Assembly: GCF_001522545.3 (NCBI RefSeq)
Contig: NC_031769.1
Span: 127,193,896 to 127,257,895 of the forward strand
Direction: 5' to 3'
Length of the DNA stretch: 64,000 nt
From: Parus major
Taxonomy: Eukaryota > Chordata > Aves > Passeriformes > Paridae
Positions 1-11,351 of this stretch are shown piece by piece. Position 1 is the first letter of the stretch. Every line of letters begins with the position of its first letter. The notes under the pieces are model-generated. The model saw nothing but the letters and a program-made list of their open reading frames with translations, searched no databases and had not been told where the DNA came from. The position numbers were made by a program, and so were the translations under genes.

Positions 1-1879
1 TTGCCACAATAAATTCACTCGGTGGGTGTCACATACAGTTAGAGCACAAATCAGGCAGTTATAGATGCCAACAGGGCCCTAGGAATAGATCTGACCTTAC
101 TTTCGTGCCTGGACTGACAGATAATGCCACTAAAAATGCACTAAATCTCCCAAGGTGGAAATAATAGAAACCCTCATGAGATTCCAAGTGCTTCCCTCAC
201 ACAGGTAGGACAAAGGAAATGGATGCTAAAGTGGGATCATGGATGTGTGAGAGAACAATGAAAACTGAAAAAGCCTAACTTCCATAAACTGAAAGAGCAA
301 GCTGGGTTGAGTGCTCAGAGATTGCAGACACCGTGAGAACAACAGGAGGAGTCCCATGCTCAGCTACTGTGCTCTGTAATGTGTCTCTGTCCCTCTTACA
401 TCCCGTGAGCTGGTCAGTGGGTATTGCACGATGGTGATACCCAGAGAGGGTGGGGACAAGGTAAATTTCCTTCCTGTTCTTGGTTAAAGGAGGGAGATCC
501 TATTTCAGAGGTATCACATCAGAGGACTCAGCTCTGCCTTGCTGGCTGTTCAGCCCTTCTCCTTTTTTCAGAGGATGGCTCATTAAGTGCTAATCATGCT
601 ACTGGAATTTTTAGATGGACTGTTTCTCTGATCATAGTTGGAAAGAGACCAGAAAATGTTATCACATGGACCAATTAGGCATGAGACAGCAATAGGGTTC
701 AGGTTTAAAATGCTCTGCACTAAACTACCAGCTCCTTCTATGTTTGTAGTAAAGATAAGGTTTGTCATTTAGGCACGTTGGTTTTGCTTGTTTGGGTGTT
801 TTTTCTTATACCAGACCAAGACCTGCAGATTCCCTCACAAGCCTTACTGGTAGTTTCAAAATCTCTGAAGTCAATATTATTATGAAATGAAGAGGACGTC
901 TCAAATATTTTCACATAGACTCATTTTTGTTCAAGCTCTCTGCCTGGTGACTGGACTCCAGCCCAGACAATCACAGTGAAACATTCTGCTGCACTCTGCA
1001 ATGCAAAGGGGTTAAACCACAAGAGTTTGTTACCAGTCAAGCATTCTCCATCTCTTGATAAACAAAAGGTGTTAAAAGGGTAAATTTGTAGAAAAAGAGC
1101 AAAGACTACCTTCAAGTTTCAACCCTGTGCCAGTAGAATTTATCACAAGTGGGTTTGTATTTTATTTGCCTAATAGGCAGTTACTGTGCGCACCACAGTA
1201 GCTGTATGGGTGTGGATAAAAAGAGGCTTGAAACATCTACACATTTTAAGTAAGTGCAGAGCTTGCCTTCTGAAACAGAATTACAAGGTTTCAATTGCAC
1301 AAGTTATTCTTGTGTTGGAAAGGACTGAAGGGGTAAGTCTTGTTATAACCAAAAATAGTGCTGACTTTGAATCTCTTCTATTAACTGTTAGCTATAAAGT
1401 AAATGCCATACAAGTGTGTACCTCTGTGTATGCTTCGATACTTTCTGCACTGTGACACTAGTACTGTCCTTACAGGATCAGAATAACTCACTTTTCCCAC
1501 ATCCTGCATCTGAAGGGGAAAACATAAAAGAAGCAATCAGCAGCTCTGTGCCTGGGGTACAAAATTATTGTAGTCTGAAGCTAACCCATTATAATTGGTT
1601 TGAGCAATTATTTACAGTCCTTAATGTTAGTTTTGCTGGTGACGTCACTATAGTCAGCTCTTATTACTGATTGGCTTAGAATTCTAAGATATGCAAAATT
1701 ATAACACAGAAAAAAAGCGTTTGTAGCTTATAGCCAGACGTAGAAAGTCATGGCAACACATTATGATAAAATTACCAAAGACATCTGACAGATGCCATTT
1801 TGTAATGCTATTGTGGTTTTTTTAAATAAAATAAGCAGCTGTTTTAAAATATTTGTCAGACTTTATCAAAATCATTTAC

Positions 1880-1917
1880 CTATCACCATATATTTGATTC
1901 TTGTAATGGAAAAATAC
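1880..1917 (-). other. Micro-exon-like segment, minus strand
   Basis: On the minus strand a pyrimidine-rich tract preceded by a branch-point-like TTAAC ends in a CAG acceptor. It is followed by 38 nt and then a good donor (GATAG followed by gtaaat). Two of the three frames are open across it. It may be a 38-nt internal exon of a protein-coding or long non-coding transcript. Chance pairs of splice sites are frequent in vertebrate introns, so this is weak evidence. No protein family is recognisable from 12 codons. Confidence 0.2.
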
Positions 1918-2023
1918 CTGTAGTATGACAAGAAGATGAGGTTAATCTGAAGCAAATCAACATGATAGTTTTCCATTATTGGAACTCAAACAGGCTCGTG
2001 AACAAGGGATGGCACAGAATAAG

Positions 2024-2040
2024 TGCTGCTGCTGCTGCTG
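2024..2040. repeat. Short GCT trinucleotide run
   Basis: Five uninterrupted GCT units. This is a minor microsatellite outside any recognised gene. Confidence 0.9.
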
Positions 2041-3957
2041 TTACACAAACATGCATTCACAGAACAAAGAGTATTTTGAGACGTGTTTTTCTTCTAATTT
2101 GGTAACATTTTATAAAGAAAACTAGGCTGTTATGTTGATGCTCAGGAAGGCAAGCCCTTTTGAAATAACATGCTCTCCTTGAAGCTTTTGCTTTGCTCGA
2201 GTTTGATACTTCAATCATTTAGCCATTATTAGAAAGCCAGAATTAAGAAAAGCTTGTTAGAAACATTTGGATTTGTCATGTGCTCCAGTGTTAATGGGGA
2301 CTGCTTTGATACAAAGTTGTATTTACTTAATTTATAAATTTTGTAGGACAGATCTTCTGGTCATCTGTTTTAACCTTGGAAGCAATTATACATGGAACTT
2401 TGTTGGACCTTTCATGTGACTATAGGCACTTCTGTTTGCCAAACAGCTCTGCATTAACAATTAGATGTTTGAGTTACACTCAATCTTTTGCAAGAAAATG
2501 CTCCTAAAAAAGGAGGGATATTGCACCCTCATTCAGAGTGTTCAGGACCTCCTTTCTCCTTTAACCAGATGTGGCAAGAAAACAGCACCACAAAACTGAA
2601 ATGGCTAGTTACTAATGATTACATAATGATTATTGCATCACATTTTGTCTTCAATTTGAGGAACATCCTGTCACAACAGAGCTCTATAGCAGGTGAATGA
2701 GTGTATGAATTTTGTAAAGCCTAAAGGGCACAATTTTTTTCAGAGCTAGCAAGTAGGAACACAGTCAATTCAAAACAGAGTTGAGAGCAAAGAAGAAAGT
2801 TTGATAATTTTAAAACCCCTACCATTTTGGAAATTGTTATTTGCTTTGTTTAAAAAAATTGGAAACCCTCAGCTCTTGCTTCAGAGACTCTCTCATCTCT
2901 CTTAAGTGTGCTTCAGGAATAGTTTTCAGCAAGTTACTTCAGGAACAGCCTGACTAATGAGGAACTCAAATGAGTTTCTAAAGCAAATATATCACTGAAC
3001 TGTACTGGTGAAGCTCATGGTAAACAGTCAGCCATTGGCCTTCTCTTTACCATGCAGCAAGGTGTGATGCAGAGGTTCCTGAATTAGTGCCAGATGCAAT
3101 AGTAGCCCTGGACCATGTCAGTGTGCTGAAGCCAACTCTAGGATTTCTGATTTGTTATCCCAACTGTGCTCAGCAGCAGCATGGACCAGCTGGGAGGGTG
3201 TTTCCAACACAGAACCCCTTGCACTCTGTCACATAATGACATCTAACAATATTGTTCAACAGTTCACAATTGGAGTTTCACCTCATTCTTCCCCTTTTTT
3301 CTGATTGCTCCAGTCTGAGCAGAAGTTAATCTTTCTCAAATTCAAGGGCATCATCAGAAGTATCCCACGTGTTGTGTTCTGGATCCATCTTGCCCTTTGA
3401 CTGGAATAACAACTGGGGCTTGAGGGGCTGGTAAATGCTCTTGACTTTCAGACAGCCCAGAGAGAAAGAGATAAGGTGCATATAAAATTAGAACTGTTTC
3501 ATTTTCTAATGCAGAGGGTGTTCCTATGGCCTTATATCAGCAGAAAGGTAGGTACCATGCTTTCAGAAGCGCATGGTTGCCTTGATCTCATTTATCATCT
3601 ACCTTTACCAGACTAAATTAGCCAGAACAGGAAGATCTGGCAACTACTCAGTTTTCACATCTCTTTGTACATGGTCTCTCCCTTCTAAGTCATTTCATCT
3701 TTCTGGCCTCTCCCTTTTCCTCTGCTTTGTGCTAAAGCAGCCTGTTCCCTTTTCTCAAAATCCTGCTCAGTGCACACATTCCAGTCAGCAGCTCAGTGCT
3801 TCACTTCTGTGTCTCAGGTTTCTGCCAAGTTTCCCTCACCATCCATGGGTTTGGACGTGAAACTTTTTTTTTGCCTGAGAATATTTTCCCTTGCCCTTTG
3901 ATTCCAGGCAAAAAGGCTTTTCTTTGCTAACTATTACTTTACATTTATACTGGGTCT

Positions 3958-4000
3958 ATCTCCTCAGAGCACCCCAAAGCACTTTACATACTCTGTGCAG
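3958..4000. repeat. Possible MIR/L2-like relic
   Basis: A short stretch containing AAAGCACTTTACATA resembles the conserved part of old MIR/L2-type elements in amniotes. It is too short and diverged to orient or date. It could equally be chance similarity. Confidence 0.25.
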
Positions 4001-5742
4001 GAATCAGTGGAGGGTGAATATATTGGGGCTCTCTTGTTATTTCTGCATTCTTAGTTACAGTACTCTGTGTCATAGAAACTGACTTGGTGACTGACAAGGT
4101 TAATTCTGCTTTGCCAAATTCATTCCAGTAGAAAAGCCACTACAAAGTACAGTTTAAGCACAGAGAATTTTAGAGGGAATATCAAACACACTTCCTTCAC
4201 TGTTTTAATCTTTCTCTAAGGGAATATATGAGAAGCATAGTTGATAGGAAAGAGTATTTACATAATTTAGATTACTCCAGAGCACTTCATTATAATACAC
4301 AGAAAGAGTGGAAAGAACAAGTGTTTTGGAGATGGCTGTCTGGGCAGCAGAACCATCCTTATCCAATGATGTAAATCAGTCATTTCAACAGTCGGGGAAA
4401 CCAGGGTTTGGGTGGTGTTCATCAGAAAAGTGTGACATATATGAGAAAGAAAATACAATTTTATGTTTCCAAGTACATGACTTTATTATATTTTAGCCTT
4501 TCATTAAAAAAGCTACAAACAAGGTATGGAAAATAAGATGCTGTTCACGTTGCTTAATGAAAAACACATATTGGTATATACAAAAACAAAATATAATCAT
4601 GTTTGAAGGATTTACAACCTTCAAACAACAGTTGTTTCCATGCTTATGTCAGAATAGGGGAGGAAGTATGATCATATCCAATCTTAAGAGATCAATACCT
4701 CACAGCAGTCAAGGAATAGATAAATAAAGAAGTCAATTCAATAAATAATATGGTACGATAACTTTTATCTTGAAGGTAGCTTTTGGAAGGGCAGCACACA
4801 CCTGATAGGAGGGCGAGTCCATGTAGAAAGTGGGAGCAGAGCTATCACAGGCTGTGAACAGTGAATGTTTGCATTGACCATGTGCTTCCAGCTGACTGAC
4901 CCACTGACTTCAAACAACTTTGTAAATGGGCTTGGGTCTTGACCAATGCACTGCATTTTCCTTTTCAATCCCTATCACACAGCACATCAGCACATCCATC
5001 ACATCCATGTGTCCTGCTCTGGGAACTCACAAACTGCAGACACTAGCAGGTCTCTGTTCACCACAGCCTGGGCCGCTGTCCTCAAGCTCCCGGGACACTG
5101 GTCAGCATGGGAGACACCTTCACAGAGGATCACACAGCAGCTCAGACTCAAAATGCAAGCCATGCCACTGACAGTGGAAACAATACTGCTTACAGCGTAG
5201 GATTAAAGAAATTTTTCTTTCATCTGTTCAAAGTGTGGTGAATAAAAATCTGTTCATTCTCCAGAGGAAAGGGCATTAGGTAAGTCACACTCCCAGCATG
5301 AGCATTTCAGTCAAAGGTCCTCTTCTTCCAAAATGCCTCTTGTTAGTGCCTTGCTGAATCCATGAAAATTCCTCTTTTAGCTGGAGCTGCTATTAAATAA
5401 GTAAAATAAGTTCTACATTTACACTGAAGGCCATGGGCTTATTGACTGTGGTGGTCTCAGCAATTCAGAGTATACTCAGTTTGACAAAGTTTGTGCCTAG
5501 CATAAGTCCTTCTGGACTTAATGAAGATTGGTATCTCTGGATAGCTGGTTCTACCACCCATAAACCAGAGCTGCCATGTGATGGAAATTAAGATTGGCAA
5601 GGAATCATTCAGTTCAATGCATCATACTTTGTTACAAAAAAAGACCATTCCATGAGGTACATTGCATGGTGGTGATATTTTGTGGAAGATGACCTAGTTT
5701 GGCCTAACAGTCTCTGCCTAGAGTTGCACTCAGTTAACCCTT

Positions 5743-5757
5743 CTGCTGCTGCTGCTG
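5743..5757. repeat. Short CTG trinucleotide run
   Basis: Five uninterrupted CTG units followed by ATG. This is a minor microsatellite. Confidence 0.9.
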
Positions 5758-8189
5758 ATGATTGCAAGTTCAATGAGTTCTGCACTTCGGATGCCTGAGA
5801 AACTCAAGAGATAATCAAGAGTAACTTTGAGAGGAAAAACGGTGACCAATTCTTCTCTGCTGGCTAAAACTCTTTTCACCAGATGCACCTGAAATCCCTT
5901 TTTGAAAGTCTTACTCCCTGTACAACCAGGAATAAAGGTGGTTGTTGTACTATCTGTAAGAGACCTCTGACCATCTGTCATGGTCTTCTGATAGTGTGTC
6001 AGTTGTGCTTGCCCAGAAGAGAAGCTAATTCTTACTGCATCCCAAAACATATCATCATTAAAAAAAAAGAGTATTATTGTTTTTAGTTAGGAATAGCACT
6101 AGAAAGAAAATTAATGGAAGGTCTGTTTATGTAATCTCATTATTTAGTCTGTATCTGTAACGGGATTATTAAACAACTCTTCCACGGTTGATGTGGCCTA
6201 GAATAGAGCTATTTCTTTCCAGTTTATCCAACAATCCTTAATACTCCAGCATTTCATCAATAACACTGCCAGGGATAGATAAACTTATGGTCATTCATTT
6301 TAATAACTATTTTTTTGAATCTGAGCTTCTTTCTGACTAACGTAGCCCTATTTTCAGGATTTCAGGAAAAAAAAATCCAAATATTTTATAAGAATACAGT
6401 GGAGCTCCTCTTCTATGTCATCCTCTCCAATGACTGCAGTATGGAGACAAAAATCTTCACGTCATCATGGCATGGGCAGCTTTTAAAGTATTTACAAGTA
6501 CATTGATTTTGATTTCACTAAGGCTCCTCAAGGCAATTCAGCAAAGATTTTCAAAAGCGCTATTTAATTATTCTTAAAACAACAAAATTAACTGGGTAAA
6601 TGAGTCCATGTCTTCCTTTGACCAGTTTAAAGAGCTTTCATTATCTTTCTGTGTCCAGATTGAACACAACACTTCTTTGTAAAGATGAATACATAGAATT
6701 GTAGACTTGGACCTGACCTTTTGCAGCACAAGAGTACCAAAATGAACACTGTTTGTTCACATTCAATTCCCACAGAGAAAAGTAAAGTGAAAATAGCAAG
6801 GAACTTCAAGCCCCAAGGAGGCCTTCAGGCAATGGCATAGTCACTTGGAAGGTGAACAATGTCTGATTCACTTTTTCATAAGGCTTAAGAATCTCAAAAA
6901 CCTCCAATCAGCCTTGATCTAATACCACATTCAAGGATGGTTTTTCTTCTCTAGGTTTAGTTTCACAGTAAGTGTAAGAGAGCATTAGTCCAAGTGCACT
7001 ATTCTATGAGTACCAGTATATCCACCCAGTCATTCAACAGCTTGTAATTACTATACAATCCTCCCACTGCATGATCTGCAATGTACTGCCCAATATTAAG
7101 GCATCCTTTCCATTGAAATCAAATATATCAAGGAGAAATATAGATTAAATTCAATATTTCATATATTGATTTAATTTCAGTATTTCAGAATACACCTACA
7201 TTCTTCAAAATCTAGCTTTACACTTGGAGCAACTAATCCTGCTGGGCTACTCAGACTACTCCACAACCCTCCCAGGAGCAATCAGCTTGGAGAGTTTGTA
7301 CATGAAAACACTTACCTTTGTAGGTCACATTTTAAAGCCTTACAAACCATAAGCCAGCAGTGTTGGTGATTAGAGATGTCATTTTTGTAATGTAGAGATG
7401 CAGATGGGTCAACCCACTGCTCTAGCTCTGCCTGGCACCCTGTTTCTTGTTTTGTGGAAAGTGCACATCTGTTAAATGAGCTGGGAGACGCTGAAGGAAC
7501 CCATGGGACACAGAACAACTAGGAATGGATTGCCACTGCAGGAGTACTTGCTCCAGCCAGCTGTCTCCTGTGTTTCTACTCTCTCTCCTGTGTTGAGGAG
7601 ACCTTGGAAAAGTAGAAAATAAAAGCAAAATGTCGCATGTCCTCTGCATGTGTAGGACATCCCCTGGTCCTTCCCAGGGGATTGGGAAGTCATCATGTGC
7701 TGGTTCTCAGTGGCAACGGGAGGGAGCTGTGTGTCCTGGTGTGTCCTACCCAGTGGGGAAGGTTAGGGACCTGTGGTGTTTTAAATAGCAATTAGGGAAA
7801 CATTTGGCTTTCAAGTGCTCAGATCACTTACCCTGGCAACACAGCCTCAGGCCCTTTCCCCTCACCTTCAATGACTTTCACAGCGCTTTGTACCCAGTTG
7901 TGGCCTTGCTTCAGCAGAGCAGCTCCTCCACCTTCACCTTCCGCCCATGGGGGCTGCCACTTGGAGCCACAGTTCCATCCCAGCTCGGACCTCTTCCAGC
8001 CTGGGCCTGATTCCTTGAGACAGAGGGCAGCCCACTCCACATCAGCTTGAGAAAGCTTTCATATACAGCTGTCTTTGGCTAATTGGCTCTCTGAGACCTG
8101 ATATTCTCCAGGAATTTTTGCACAAATAGCCAGAAAGACTGAGGGGGACAGAAGGGGCCTCAGGGTGAAATACTTGCTTTATTGAAGTA

Positions 8190-8235
8190 AGATACAAAAT
8201 TCCCTTTGACTTCAACAGGGTCAGAGTTTTACCCT
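8190..8235. repeat. Relic of an old amniote interspersed repeat
   Basis: The segment carries a TTTGACTTCAACAGGG core followed by a TCAGAGTTTTACCC-like stretch. This is a diverged form of the 'gacttcaatgggg...tcagg' signature found in old interspersed repeats of birds, turtles and crocodiles. I cannot assign it to a named family with confidence. Three similar relics lie further along the window. Confidence 0.35.
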
Positions 8236-9486
8236 GTAGCTTTAATTACCTTGCATTGTTGTAAGTGTCCTGTGCCGCTACACGAGGAATGTAAAGTATG
8301 GTATGCTCAATAGTGATGTGTACATAAATGATTTAAGAGGATATAAAAGAGAAGTAATGCATTTAAAAGGCATGAAGTTACAGGAACTGACTTGTTTAAA
8401 CCCTACCTATTCTGTGCTTCATAATAACACTGAAATCTATGTGAAGGCCTGTAATTTAACTAAACAAACTGGTTTCCTCCAAAACAAGTATCTGTGAACA
8501 CTGAGAAAAATGTCAGAGAAAAATTATCTCAAAAAAACACTCCATAGAGTCCACTTTCAAATCATTCAGTATGTCCCTTCTAATAAAGACCTGAAGATTT
8601 CATACAGATTTATGGATTTTAAGCAGGCTAAGATGTCTGCCAGGAAGAGGAAGGAAGATAAATCTTAACCATCCTGCAAAGGAGAAGAGGATGCATGGTA
8701 TAGGATGTTTAGCATGCTGGAGTGTAGTGGACATAGGAAACACATGCCAGGGAGTCACAAGTAGTACATAATGGCAGAGAGCTGATGTGGCAGAGTGAGG
8801 GATATTTTGACAAGAGCCACAGTATGAAAAGTGTTCTATGCAAATTCTGTGCCTGGAGTAATGAATAGTGTAATTTTTTCCTCTTCTGAGAGTTTCAATG
8901 GAAAAGACACCTGGATTTCACAGAAAAGCCCCCACAGAGGAATTAAAAACAATGTTTTATTCATTTATGAAGCAGACTTTTTCTTCTGTGCAGATTTCAT
9001 CATTTCATTGTCTCTGGTATCTCAGAAAAGAACAAACAGCTGGTTCCTCACTAGATGCTTCCACAGAGGATTTATTTTACTTTTTTTCCCCCAGGAAATT
9101 ATCAGTCTATTTGTGCAGGAAAGAACCAGACAATGCTTCCATATTTCTGATTTCTAACCCATGCTGAGTGAAGAGGGGCAGTCAAGTTTGGGAGGGTAGA
9201 ACAGGGAAAGCCACATAATTTTCTGGTACATGTAATTCCTTCCTCACTCACAGGCCTTCTAAGTGCTGGAATAAGGAACATTGAGACCAGATACTACCAA
9301 TGACCTGGAAAGACTGCCCCTGATGTGCAAAGGGCTTCAGCTTAATAGAAAGCCCAAAGTCCAGGATTCAGCTCGTGCATATGATTGCTGTGTATTCAAC
9401 CATGGCTTTTGCACCACAACTACTTTAAGACAACTAAAGTGAAGCATTTCATATGCTTTTCTTAAAATTTTAAGTCATTATAAATT

Positions 9487-9516
9487 TTCTTTTTGATATT
9501 CTTTTTGATATTCTTT
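9487..9516. repeat. 12-bp tandem repeat, 2.5 copies
   Basis: The unit TTCTTTTTGATA occurs twice head to tail and then a partial third TTCTTT. It lies directly beside the 3' tail of the neighbouring CR1 copy. CR1 elements end in short tandem repeats, but this unit differs from the usual CR1 8-mer, so it may simply be flanking DNA. Confidence 0.85.
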
Positions 9517-9529
9517 CAAGGTAGCATTG

Positions 9530-9800
9530 TAGAATAATTTAGGTTGTAAAAGACTTATAAAGTCATCAAGTGTTTAACTTGGTCTACTAAGTTAGCACTG
9601 CCAAGTCCACCACTAAGGAGTATCCCTAAGCATGACATCTACATATCTTTTAAATATCTCCAGTGATGGCAACTTTACTGCTTCTCTGGGTAGATGGTTC
9701 CAATGTTTGGCAACACTTTCAGTCAAGAAATTTTTCCTAATATTCAATCTAAACCTCTTCTGTCACAACTTGAGGCCATTTCCTGTCATCATATCACTTT
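9530..9800 (-). mobile_element. CR1 LINE 3' fragment, old
   Basis: Read on the minus strand, this is a diverged 3' end of a CR1 non-LTR retrotransposon, the dominant repeat of bird genomes. The plus strand shows the family landmarks in reverse order: a tail-like start near 9,530, a 'ccagtgatggcaacttta' block near 9,659, a 'gggtagatggttccaatg' block near 9,690, and the 'tttttcctaatattcaatctaaac' region near 9,730. It is 5'-truncated, as most CR1 copies are, and no longer codes. The end near 9,800 is approximate because similarity fades. Confidence 0.8.
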
Positions 9801-11259
9801 GGGTGGGTAGAATGATACCAGATATTTGTTTTTTGGGGTAGAAAGGTCATTCTGCTCTGTGTTTCAGCTGCAGAGGTATGCTCCAGTTCTTATTTACACT
9901 AAGAGATTTCAGGGTCCTAATGTGCTGTGTATTATAAACGTAATGCTAGCAATTTTTCTGTTTTGCATTGTGTTTTTAATTGCTTACATGATAGCTCTGA
10001 GAACACACAATAGAACTCAGTGTGTTTTCTTAAGGGAAGAAAAAGTTTCTTTCCATCTCCTTTGTTATTACTATAACATTATTCTTTGCTAATGCTATTT
10101 AAAACTGAAATTTAATGTTTTATTCCACGATTTTCTCTAGTTTCTAAATGGCAACCCTTCCTCCTTTTAGGAAACTCTGGGGAGACAGAATGTCTCTATC
10201 ATGAGAATCCCTGCATAAGGGAATTAAAAAAACAACTTGTAATGAAATATGCTAGCAATTGTATAAAAATACATTGTGTGGGACTTTTGCCTGTGGCAGT
10301 ATGTACGCACATGAATGACAGTATTGTGTGAGACAGAGCATTGTGTTGTTCAGTGCCAGTGTATAAAGCTACACTCATTTTGCATAAATATTTGACTGCT
10401 TTCTGGGATGTCTGTTGTGTTTTTTTTTTTTTTAAGTAATGTTCCATTTCTCTTCCTCTGCAACCACTCCTTGAATTTGTATGCTTTAACCATGGCTGTC
10501 ACAATGTGGAAATGTTCATGTGTCACTTCAGTAAATTTTATCAAACTGGGGAGGGGGAAAAGGGGGAAGAAAGTGTATAGCTTGAGAACCAGCAAAACCA
10601 TATCTATTTTTATCCATAAACTCTGCATTAAATACAAGAAGTTATGGTTTTAGTCAGTCCTTTAAATTTCTAATTATTTGGACTTTGCAGTGTTCCACAT
10701 ACTTACGAATCACCTCCACAGCTCCTTGGAAATCCAGGGATAAGATGCCAGAAGACAGTGTATGAATATCTTCAAGTATTTTCATTTTAGTTTTTCAATC
10801 CCAAGTGCACTTATGCAATGAGGATTTTTCTCTTCTCTAATGCTCCAAAGAAGACATTTTTGCATCGTTCATTTGGTTATGAGAATAAGACACTCAGAAT
10901 TAGCTGGGCTGCTTACTTATTTGGATCCACTTGTTTACAACTCCTTTACATTTAAGAAGCAGGAAGGATACAGCTGCAGGTGAGGGATAACACCTTGGAA
11001 CCTAGGGACTCAGAAGATTCAAGGGTAGAAAATACAGAGAAATTGATATAGAGCTTTCAGTGCAATGCCAGGAGGAATCTAGTTTCAGCTTTTTAACTTG
11101 ATGGGCCAAAGAGGTAACATGTCCCAGAACACTGAAAAGACTCATGATGGGAAATGTGCACACAGTTTTAAACTGGAAATTTGAAGTTTGAAAAAAGTCT
11201 TAAGCTCCATGTGAAGCCTAGAGAAGATATGCTAGAAAATACTGTGACACATCCAGATC

Positions 11260-11351
11260 CCTTAATCAGATGTAGACTGACAAATGGCATGGAGAGTAGA
11301 GAGATCCTTAATCAGATGTAGACTGACAAATGGCATGGAGAGTAGAGAGAT
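11260..11351. repeat. Perfect 46-bp tandem duplication
   Basis: Two head-to-tail copies, 11,260-11,305 and 11,306-11,351, are identical over all 46 bases. Each begins CCTTAATCAG and ends GTAGAGAGAT. The unit is not low-complexity and resembles no family I know. Perfect identity in otherwise diverged non-coding DNA points to a recent duplication, a polymorphic minisatellite, or an assembly artefact. No open frame or splice site is obviously affected. Confidence 0.97.

Larger units (their letters stand above)
1..9486. other. Unique AT-rich non-coding DNA
   Basis: No gene, RNA gene or young repeat is recognisable here. Open frames of 60-108 codons occur on both strands, but none has a familiar protein motif or a convincing splice context. 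Two short CTG/GCT runs are listed separately. The stretch from about 1,690 to 2,350 is AT-rich but not simple-sequence; it has homeodomain-like TAAT cores and a CAGCTG E-box at 1,836-1,841, which gives it the look of conserved non-coding DNA. That is an impression and needs an alignment. A weak MIR/L2-like echo lies at 3,958-4,000. Intronic or intergenic status cannot be decided. Confidence 0.6.

Noticed and set aside
6680..6715. Possible CR1 tail ('catagaattgtagacttgg')
   Set aside because: Only a short stretch resembles the CR1 terminus, and no CR1 body follows on either side.
7828..8040. Minus-strand frame ending at a strong donor (CCAGG followed by gtaagt)
   Set aside because: No acceptor of matching quality, and the peptide is Gly/Glu-rich with no family resemblance.
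10657..10794. 46-codon minus-strand frame with a strong donor-like site at 10,701-10,706
   Set aside because: The peptide looks helical and protein-like, but no acceptor with a pyrimidine tract precedes it, and the frame also continues through the donor to a stop.
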